A stretch of DNA of 64,000 nt from Paenibacillus sp. J2TS4 (GTDB lineage Bacteria > Bacillota > Bacilli > Paenibacillales > NBRC-103111): contig NZ_BOSH01000002.1 in the NCBI RefSeq assembly GCF_018403245.1, positions 248,001-312,000 on the forward strand, given 5' to 3'. Position numbers and translations under genes: made by a program. Under the pieces are notes generated by a model that was not told where the DNA came from, did not search any database, and saw only the letters and a list, made by a program, of their open reading frames with translations. This document shows, one piece after another, positions 58,042-64,000 of the stretch. Position 1 is the first letter of the stretch. Each line of letters begins with the position of its first letter.

Positions 58042-58899
58042 ATGGATTTGAATGTGCTGGCCAAGCAGGTGGAGGCAGGAAAATTCGAGCAACTTCTGGT
58101 TAAGCAATTTCCGGAAGAAACGGCTTTGCGTTTGGGCAAGATGACCGCTGCAGAATTGGAGAAAGAATTAAAGCAAGTGATCCGTGTCCCCATCCAGCTA
58201 TCGGGGGAGATGGGCCCTGAACTGTTTGAATTGTTCTACACAGCATCATGGTTTAATCTTTTTGAGCGGCTGGCGGTCCCTGCCAATGCTATGCTTTTTG
58301 AAATTGCTGCGGGAGATACGGTTTATATTCCTAAAGCATTGGATGCGTATACAGGAAAGGGTGCACAATATGCAACCGCAAATCTGAACAAGGAATTGTC
58401 CCGCAATTTTAGGGCTAAAACAGCGGGGTTACGTATCGATATCCGGGTGATCGAGGATGACGGAGCCCATATTTTGAATTATTATGGGGGTGAATCCTTT
58501 GATGTCATCGCACTGCACCACGCCCTTAATGATATTATCCAGACGATCATCGCAAGCAAAGAGGGAATAGATACCGTAAACAGCAACTGGTGGACCATTG
58601 AGCCTCAATTGCTGCAGGCGGTGATGGATTATTATAACCGGGGAGAATTAAAGAACGCAGCATATGAAAGCTTTATTCGCATTATATCGACGCTAGGTAG
58701 ATTGTTGAAACAAGGCGGGTATATGATTTTTGATAATTGCACTCATGCGGGTTACGAGAAATTAGGTTATTCTACGGAATTTCACAGCTCCTATATTCAA
58801 TTAGCGAGAGAATGGATTCAAGAAGCCGATGTAGGCTTGGAAGAAGTGAAGCTTGAGCAATATAACAGCAAATGGTGGATGATTTTGCAAAAAAGATAG
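58042..58899 (+). CDS. SAM-dependent methyltransferase-like protein
   Basis: A 285-residue soluble protein. MLFEIAAGDTVYIPKALDAY resembles motif I of class I methyltransferases (E-I-A-A-G-D), followed by DIRVIEDDGAHIL, SFDVIALHHALNDIIQTIIA and GGYMIFDNCTHAGY at the expected places for motifs II-IV. No specific family is recognised. ATG 58042 is 8 bases after GGAG; ATG 58036 is possible; a longer frame from 57937 runs through the terminator and is rejected. Confidence 0.7.
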   Translation: MDLNVLAKQVEAGKFEQLLVKQFPEETALRLGKMTAAELEKELKQVIRVPIQLSGEMGPELFELFYTASWFNLFERLAVPANAMLFEIAAGDTVYIPKALDAYTGKGAQYATANLNKELSRNFRAKTAGLRIDIRVIEDDGAHILNYYGGESFDVIALHHALNDIIQTIIASKEGIDTVNSNWWTIEPQLLQAVMDYYNRGELKNAAYESFIRIISTLGRLLKQGGYMIFDNCTHAGYEKLGYSTEFHSSYIQLAREWIQEADVGLEEVKLEQYNSKWWMILQKR

Positions 58900-58946
58900 G
58901 GGAGTTGCAGTAAGGTAGAAAAATCAAAGCGAGTAAATTGAAGCCC

Positions 58947-59654
58947 ATGAAGGAAAAATTCCAGAGAGCCTATCAGGCATTCCTAAATCAAACTTCACAG
59001 GACTCTGCGGTGTGTGGAGTTCTTTTTTTTGGATCGGTTCAGCAAGGACACGGCACAGATTCATCGGATCTTGATTTCTATATTGTCGTCCAGGGGAACG
59101 AAGGATGGAATAACAAGAAATATTATGAGGGAGTATTGGTGGAAGCCTACTATTATCCGGCTGCCTATTGGGAAAAAGCAATAGCAGAAAGTCAACCGGT
59201 GATGTTTGCCTTTGCGACAGGGTCGAAAGCATGGGATAGTCAGGGGCACTTGGAACAACTTATGGACAAGGCTCGGACTATCTACAGCCGGGGGCCGGAG
59301 CCATTAAGCGATCTCCAGATTAACAATTGGAGAATTACGCTAACCGAACTATTATCGGATATGGAAGGAATGAGCACAGCGGCCAGAGGGTCCAAAATTG
59401 GAGCGGCTTCGTTGATCACCCGGGCTTTGGAAGGCTACTGCGCTCTTAATAAAATTTGGTTGACGAAGCAAGAGAAGCTCGCAGAATCCGTATCACAAAG
59501 GGACCGGACACTTGGAAGTCTATTACACGAATACGAAGAGCATGGGAATCTGCAGCAGGCGAGAAATATTATTCAATACGTTCTAAACAGGCATGGCGGT
59601 CGAATGGATGAGTATGAAGGGCCGAGAATGAAGCTTGATAAAGAGAGATTATAG
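58947..59654 (+). CDS. minimal nucleotidyltransferase-domain protein
   Basis: About 235 residues. The N-terminal nucleotidyltransferase signature is FFGSVQQGHGTDSSDLDFYI (G-S then D-x-D). The C-terminal half is helical (GSKIGAASLITRALEGYCAL), like the helical domain that follows in kanamycin-nucleotidyltransferase-like or HEPN-type proteins. Start uncertain: ATG 58947 or TTG 58938; neither has a strong ribosome site. After the TAG at 59652 the same frame stays open for 51 more codons, see the following entry. Confidence 0.72.
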   Translation: MKEKFQRAYQAFLNQTSQDSAVCGVLFFGSVQQGHGTDSSDLDFYIVVQGNEGWNNKKYYEGVLVEAYYYPAAYWEKAIAESQPVMFAFATGSKAWDSQGHLEQLMDKARTIYSRGPEPLSDLQINNWRITLTELLSDMEGMSTAARGSKIGAASLITRALEGYCALNKIWLTKQEKLAESVSQRDRTLGSLLHEYEEHGNLQQARNIIQYVLNRHGGRMDEYEGPRMKLDKERL

Positions 59655-59810
59655 AGAAGAGAAGCGGCTAATTATAAGCCATCCTTCAAAGGCCTGATAG
59701 ATATGCTGAGGTGGAACCATAAATTTGAGAAAGAAAATAAAAGGAAATTCCTTGAGTATATAGAACCATTTAATGATAAGCTGATCTTTGTAAAAGCAAC
59801 CAAGAGATGA
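59655..59810 (+). other. 51-codon open extension after the nucleotidyltransferase stop
   Basis: In the same frame as the upstream gene, beyond its TAG, the sequence reads RREAANYKPSFKGLIDMLRW then a charged helix-like tail ending FNDKLIFVKATKR and TGA. It may be the original C-terminus cut off by a nonsense mutation, the 3' fragment of another gene, or a small protein from ATG 59703 (35 residues), which lacks a good ribosome site. Confidence 0.4.
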
Positions 59811-59874
59811 CTTATGCGAAGCTTGCAGCCATCCAGAGCAGGAATAAGTCATTTGAATGAATGGGGGAGTTTGG

Positions 59875-61731
59875 ATGAAAAGAAAACAAAAGCAAACGGC
59901 GCTGGCCTTAACCGCTGCCGCTATGTTAATCGGGTCAGCGACAGTATCGACCCACGGGGCGTTGGCCTCTAATGAGCTTTCTACGGAAGAGGAAAGTCAG
60001 GTATGGCGGCAGGAAGGACGGGCTCCCGGCTTCCCGTTGACTTTCGATGGACTTCAGGTCTATCTGCCTGCGCCCGCCGTCTTGGACGGCGATACGATGA
60101 TGGTGCCGGCCCAAGCGTTGCTCGAAGGGCTAGGCTACCAATTGGAATGGGACGATTCGGAGAGGAAGCTGTCGGCTACCCGGCCTGCAGGCCCGACGCT
60201 GTATTATTGGGCAGATCGGCTGGAGGCGGGAATGGAAGGCCAGCCGGTATATACACTGCCTGCGGCCCCTTTCGTGGAAGAGGGGATGTTGTGGATTCCG
60301 TTGCGCCACGCAGCTGAAATGAGCGATCTGGACGTGCACTGGAATCCGGAAGAGCGCTCCGTCCTGGTGAGCGATCCGAATGCGCCGCTTAACTTCAGCA
60401 TAGGAACTAGAGCAGATAATGGGGAAGCCCGTCCGCCGGAACAGCTGGTTGATTATATGAAAGAAGAAATGAAAGTGGATATCCGCTTCTCCCTGATTCC
60501 ACCGGATCATTATAATGAGAAAGTCAATCTGATGATAGCAGCTGGGGACCCATCGGATTGGATGCTAATAGCGCATCCATACAATTATGACGACGAGCTG
60601 TTTCGTTCGTTTGCTTCCGATATGACGGACTGGCTGAAGTCTTTCCCCCGGCTCCAGGCTTTGGCGGAGAGCGGCGCTTCGTCCGCCCGGGTGATCGACG
60701 GCCGGATTTATGGCATCCCTCGTCCTTCCCATCCGCATGACTCCGCTTTCCCGGTAATGAGGCAGGACTGGCTGGAAAGACTCGGGCTGGTTGCTCCCGA
60801 AACGATGGATGAGCTTTATGAGGTGCTGCTTCGGTTTGCCAAGCAGGACCCTGACGGGGACGGCAAGGACAATACCGTTGGATTGACCGGGCGGATTGCC
60901 GGTAACGGACTGGGCTCCTTCTCCTGGGTGGAGCAGGCTTATTCGGGCATCCCGAGTCGCTTTGCAATCGATAACGGCGAGGTTCGCGATACGGTCATCG
61001 AACAAGGAGAGAGACAGGCTCTCGAATGGCTTGCCCGTGCCTACGCGGAAGGTCTGATCGATAAAGAATTTCCGGTGCGGAGTGAAGAAGCAGTGCTCCA
61101 GCAATTGAAGCAGAACCGGGCCGGAGCGGCGGCGTTAACCGTGGAGCAGGCTGCAGCGCTTATGGCCGATTCGGATCCCTCCGACGTGTGGGTGCCGATT
61201 TGGGTGCCGCTGCCGGCTATTCAAGCCAATAATGCTGCACCAGTGGTGCCCTGGGATACGGAAGGAGCCGGCTTGTACATTATTCCGCGCACCGTTTCGC
61301 CAGACAAAGCGCTGAAAATATTGGCATGGTTTGACCAAGGCCTGGCTATGCAAGAGGCAGGGGAATGGAAGGCCATTTCAGATTTGGAGGAGGTGGATCA
61401 TTCTGCGCTTTCCAACGTATTCGGTTATTCCGAGCTGTTGTCTAAGCCCGGAACAGAACTTACCCAGCTTCCCGACGCGATCCGTGATTATTATGTCGAA
61501 GCCGTCTCCAATTGGGAGGGCTATTCCTATCAGGATATAACTATACCCGAAGCCCGGCTGGTGCTGCGCAATAAAGACTATATCGAGATGAATATGCTGT
61601 TGGAAGAATTGAAGGTTAAAGTAATTACCGGTAAAGCTACACTGGACGATTGGGACCGTCATATCGAACAGATGAAGAGCTCTGATGCTTACGAATCGAT
61701 GATGGCGGAGCTGAATGCTCTGCTGCCGTAA
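59875..61731 (+). CDS. exported protein with copper-amine-oxidase-like N-domain and solute-binding domain
   Basis: A 618-residue secreted protein. ATG 59875 is 6 bases after GGGGGAG. Signal peptide (KRKQKQTALALTAAAMLIGS ... ALA) without a lipobox. Residues about 45-170 contain two copies of the Cu_amine_oxidN1-type motif (MMVPAQALLEGLGYQLEWDD, MLWIPLRHAAEMSDLDVHWN), a module common in Paenibacillus surface proteins. Residues about 175-618 match large family 1 solute-binding proteins (LipO type): YNEKVNLMIAAGDPSDWML, RQDWLERLGLVAPETMDELY, KQDPDGDGKDNTVGLTG. No permease gene is adjacent. Role: possibly ligand sensing at the surface or an orphan binding protein. Confidence 0.82.
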   Translation: MKRKQKQTALALTAAAMLIGSATVSTHGALASNELSTEEESQVWRQEGRAPGFPLTFDGLQVYLPAPAVLDGDTMMVPAQALLEGLGYQLEWDDSERKLSATRPAGPTLYYWADRLEAGMEGQPVYTLPAAPFVEEGMLWIPLRHAAEMSDLDVHWNPEERSVLVSDPNAPLNFSIGTRADNGEARPPEQLVDYMKEEMKVDIRFSLIPPDHYNEKVNLMIAAGDPSDWMLIAHPYNYDDELFRSFASDMTDWLKSFPRLQALAESGASSARVIDGRIYGIPRPSHPHDSAFPVMRQDWLERLGLVAPETMDELYEVLLRFAKQDPDGDGKDNTVGLTGRIAGNGLGSFSWVEQAYSGIPSRFAIDNGEVRDTVIEQGERQALEWLARAYAEGLIDKEFPVRSEEAVLQQLKQNRAGAAALTVEQAAALMADSDPSDVWVPIWVPLPAIQANNAAPVVPWDTEGAGLYIIPRTVSPDKALKILAWFDQGLAMQEAGEWKAISDLEEVDHSALSNVFGYSELLSKPGTELTQLPDAIRDYYVEAVSNWEGYSYQDITIPEARLVLRNKDYIEMNMLLEELKVKVITGKATLDDWDRHIEQMKSSDAYESMMAELNALLP

Positions 61732-61781
61732 TCCGGCAGATCGATAGCTTATTCGAAGGAATAGAAGACTCTGCCAGAAAT

Positions 61782-61811
61782 GGGGGCCGTTCTTAACAAC
61801 GCCCCCTTTTT
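61782..61811 (+). terminator. terminator after the orphan binding protein
   Basis: GGGGGC(C)GTT / AACGCCCCC with one bulged base, followed by TTTTTG. Confidence 0.75.
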
Positions 61812-61906
61812 GCTTTATGGCTGCCGGATAAGGACAGTGTTAGTTTTGATAAATGCGGCTATAAGGCTGGCAATAAAGGATTAAACAATTAGGTGGTGAC
61901 CGGGCG

Positions 61907-62542
61907 ATGTTTCATTTGACCCATGTAAAAAAACAGATTCTCGACATTCCCGAACTGACGATTCCGGCTAATAAGGTAACTTGCATTGTCGGAAAAAGCG
62001 GCAGCGGAAAAACAACACTGCTCAAGCTGCTGAATGGAATGATCAGCTGTGACGAGGGGGAAATTTACTTTGACGGTGAACCGATCTCCAATATGGACTT
62101 GGTTGAACTAAGGCGCAAAGTAGTGATGCTGCAGCAAGCTCCCGCTATATTCAGCGGTAACCTTCGTCATAATTTGCTTATCGGTCTCCAATTCTCCAAC
62201 AAACCTATGGTGACCGATGATGTCCTTTGTTCCACTCTGAATATTGTGCGGCTCTCTAAAGATTTGGAGCAGGACGGCGAACCCTTGTCCGGCGGGGAAA
62301 AACAGAGGCTTGCGATGGCCCGCGTGCTTTTGCTGCAGCCGCCGGTCCTCCTGCTGGATGAACCGACCTCCGCATTGGATGAAGGGACTTCGCATGAGAT
62401 TATGGAGGCTCTCATCGAGCAATTCAAGCACAGGGGACAGACAGTCATAATGATTACACATTCTCCAACCGTCGTTCGTTCCTTTGCCGAATACATAATA
62501 GAGATTGACAATGGTCGTCTCATCCATGCAGGAGGTGCCTGA
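61907..62542 (+). CDS. fetA: ABC ATPase of a FetAB/YjkAB-type iron exporter
   Basis: A 211-residue ATPase. Walker A GKSGSGKTT (29-37), signature LSGGEKQRLAMAR (about 127-139), Walker B VLLLDEPTSALD. The small size and the UPF0014 permease gene two bases downstream identify the FetA/YjkB type, involved in export of excess iron in E. coli. AGGTGGTGACC precedes the ATG. It is the only ABC ATPase gene in the window and is not of the sugar-importer type. Confidence 0.87.
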   Translation: MFHLTHVKKQILDIPELTIPANKVTCIVGKSGSGKTTLLKLLNGMISCDEGEIYFDGEPISNMDLVELRRKVVMLQQAPAIFSGNLRHNLLIGLQFSNKPMVTDDVLCSTLNIVRLSKDLEQDGEPLSGGEKQRLAMARVLLLQPPVLLLDEPTSALDEGTSHEIMEALIEQFKHRGQTVIMITHSPTVVRSFAEYIIEIDNGRLIHAGGA

Positions 62543-62544
62543 TC

Positions 62545-63324
62545 ATGAGCTCTGTCATCGATTTGGAATGGTGGCGTCTCGCCGCCGCATATTTATTTGT
62601 GCTCATCCTGATCGCCATTGTCAAAGCGAAAGGCATTTCCAGAGAAAAGGAAATCATCATCGCTACGGTACGAATGACGGTTCAACTTGTTATTGTAGGT
62701 TATGTTCTGGAATATGTTTTCACTAACGCTAATCCCTTCTATACCGTATTGCTAGTCGGAATTATGCTGGCTTTCGCTATTTACACGATCCAAAAACGGA
62801 TTAAATCCGAGCTTAACCGGGCGATGAAAAATTTAGTTGCTCTTTCCATGTCGGCGGGAGTCCTGGTCAGTTTAATCTATTTCCTTCTTGTCGTAATCGG
62901 GGTGTCCCCTTGGTATCAGCCGACCTATGTTATTCCGATTGCCGGCATGATCGTCGGCAATTCGATGACTGGTATTGCGCTGGGCGTGAATACTTTAATG
63001 GGAGAAATGCATTCGAGAAAGCATTTGGTAGAAGCGGCATTGATGCTGGGAGCTACTCCCAAACAGGCCTGCAAGGAGATCGTAAACCGGGCCTTTGATG
63101 CGGCTATGATGCCGACTATCAATTCCATGGTCGGGATGGGGATTGTTTTTCTGCCTGGAATGATGACCGGTCAAATCCTCGGCGGTGCATCGCCAATCGT
63201 CTCTATTGAATACCAGATCGCCATTATGCTGGGAATTGTCGGCAGTGTATCCTTGTCGGTTATTTTATTCGTTCAGTTTGGCTATCGGACGTTCTTTAAT
63301 CGCCGCAATCAGCTGGAGCTATAG
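62545..63324 (+). CDS. fetB: UPF0014 permease of a FetAB/YjkAB-type iron exporter
   Basis: A 259-residue membrane protein with seven or so helices. MIVGNSMTGIALGVNTLMGE, LGATPKQACKEIVNRAFDAA and FLPGMMTGQILGGASPIVSI are diagnostic of UPF0014/FetB. Forms the exporter with the ATPase just upstream; GCAGGAGGTGCC at the end of fetA is the ribosome site. Confidence 0.9.
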   Translation: MSSVIDLEWWRLAAAYLFVLILIAIVKAKGISREKEIIIATVRMTVQLVIVGYVLEYVFTNANPFYTVLLVGIMLAFAIYTIQKRIKSELNRAMKNLVALSMSAGVLVSLIYFLLVVIGVSPWYQPTYVIPIAGMIVGNSMTGIALGVNTLMGEMHSRKHLVEAALMLGATPKQACKEIVNRAFDAAMMPTINSMVGMGIVFLPGMMTGQILGGASPIVSIEYQIAIMLGIVGSVSLSVILFVQFGYRTFFNRRNQLEL

Positions 63325-63447
63325 CATCTTGCATCAGTTAATGATTAAGCTTGGACGATCTCCATGTGATGCTTGCAAATATTCGCTCTTGGGGGGCTCC
63401 AATCATGATAATATTTAGAGAGACGCCCACAGATAGGGGGATTATTG

Positions 63448-63636
63448 ATGCTGTACATAGGCCAAGAGCAATTCGACGCTTATTACGAGGATTCGGTCCA
63501 AATGAGTACGTCCGCCCTTGTTAAAGTGCTTGAAGAAAATCTATCATTTCTCGCCGAGAGGACTCCCTCTTCTATAAGTGGCGAGGTGAATCGGCGACCT
63601 CCCGATTTTTCCCTCAAGATGCTCTTCCCTTCCTAA
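63448..63636 (+). pseudogene. 62-residue ORF, probably truncated by the IS element
   Basis: ATG after AGGGGGATTATTG. The first 33 residues (MLYIGQEQFDAYYEDSVQMS ... VLEENL) look like an ordinary protein start; the rest (RTPSSISGEVNRRPPDFSLK) is compositionally different and coincides with the inverted repeat that may mark the left end of the IS element. The original gene was probably interrupted. Family unknown. Confidence 0.4.
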
Positions 63637-64000
63637 ATCATTAGCGATATAATCGAATTAGGAACGTATATTCGTTTTTTTTGGCAGGGGAAGGAGGTGA
63701 GGTCGTGGCAGATTCAACATTCATGTACAGAACTCAGCAAGTGTGGATCAAGCCAGGCCATCGCTTGTTTGCTTACTTGGATCAAGCGTGTCAGTATGCC
63801 AAGAACGTATATAATACGACGAACTTTTACATCCGACAGGTATTTACTGCTTTTCGATCGAAGAAGCCATTACAGCCGTTACAGCAGCAAGTTTTGGATA
63901 CGCTCACAGCGCATTTGGATTTGATGAACGAGCGGCGAAGCAACAAGAACCGTCTACATCCGTTCCAGTTGCCATCACAAGAAAAACCCTTTATTCATTA
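63551..64000 (+). mobile_element. left part of an IS200/IS605-type element carrying tnpB
   Basis: A TnpB gene begins at 63705. Upstream, TCGCCGA (63551-63557) and TCGGCGA (63591-63597) form a 7-bp inverted repeat that also encloses GAGGT/ACCTC, a structure like the subterminal hairpins of IS605-group ends. The exact left boundary cannot be set. No tnpA is seen in the window. The right end and the expected guide RNA lie outside. Confidence 0.6.
63705..64000 (+). CDS. tnpB: TnpB (IS605 OrfB) RNA-guided nuclease, N-terminal part
   Basis: GTG start after AAGGAGGTGAG. The visible 98 residues match the TnpB N-terminus: QVWIKPGHRLFAYLDQACQY, AKNVYNTTNFYIRQVF and PLQPLQQQVLDTLTAHLDLM, as in the long TnpB family. 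TnpB is a programmable DNA nuclease guided by an RNA made from the element's right end and is ancestral to Cas12. The catalytic RuvC part is beyond the window edge, so activity cannot be judged. Confidence 0.85.
   Translation, partial: MADSTFMYRTQQVWIKPGHRLFAYLDQACQYAKNVYNTTNFYIRQVFTAFRSKKPLQPLQQQVLDTLTAHLDLMNERRSNKNRLHPFQLPSQEKPFIH

Overview
The window looks like chromosome of a Paenibacillus-type Firmicute (Paenibacillus, Cohnella or a close relative). The basis is strong AGGAGG ribosome sites, frequent TTG and GTG starts, intrinsic terminators with long U-tracts, Mrp antiporter, MsmX-type importers without their own ATPase, LacI/IclR regulators and very large extracytoplasmic sugar-binding proteins. 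No rRNA, tRNA or CRISPR array was seen. Almost every gene is on the + strand.

Layout. 0.2-6.2 kb: complete mrp Na+/H+ antiporter operon in which mrpA and mrpB are one fused gene (AB-C-D-E-F-G). 6.4-10.6 kb: a VTT-domain membrane protein, a long non-coding stretch with a roughly 210-bp inverted-repeat element, a 45-residue membrane microprotein, gene remnants, an SGNH esterase, a GNAT acetyltransferase and a short-chain dehydrogenase. 10.9-17.6 kb: a CNNM/HlyC-type membrane protein; a LacI regulator with palindromic operators controlling an FAD oxidoreductase; an orphan OmpR-type regulator with a degenerate receiver, followed by strong palindromes in front of trxB and a CPYC glutaredoxin.

17.9-30.5 kb: the most unusual locus. 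Eight co-directional genes encode a lipoprotein solute-binding protein, a 993-residue chimera (two beta-sandwich modules plus a solute-binding domain), two pairs of ABC permeases, an NHL/TPR/Yip1-like membrane protein and a membrane-anchored DUF5696-type protein. 30.9-34 kb: an Rsm22-like methyltransferase and a type Ic aminotransferase. 34.3-43.1 kb: a maltodextrin regulon (binding protein, MalF, MalG, GH13 hydrolase, LacI regulator) with matching operators at both ends, followed by two tandem cytoplasmic-looking esterases. 43.1-45.1 kb: a decayed LysR gene and a D,D-carboxypeptidase.

45.2-58 kb: a sugar-acid catabolic island (Gfo/Idh oxidoreductase, HpcH/HpaI aldolase, two SDRs, a secreted sialidase-like protein, aldo/keto reductase, IclR regulator, ABC importer, SMP-30 lactonase). 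Together these resemble an oxidative, non-phosphorylative sugar pathway, but no dehydratase is seen. Related GTCTC/GAGAC inverted repeats lie just downstream of both main promoters. 58-63.4 kb: a methyltransferase-like protein, a nucleotidyltransferase with an in-frame stop and 51 further open codons, an orphan binding protein with copper-amine-oxidase-like N-domain, and fetAB-type iron exporter genes. The right edge enters an IS200/IS605-type element carrying the 5' part of tnpB.

Four ABC sugar importers and one orphan binding protein occur without any matching sugar-importer ATPase, so all probably share an MsmX-type ATPase encoded elsewhere.
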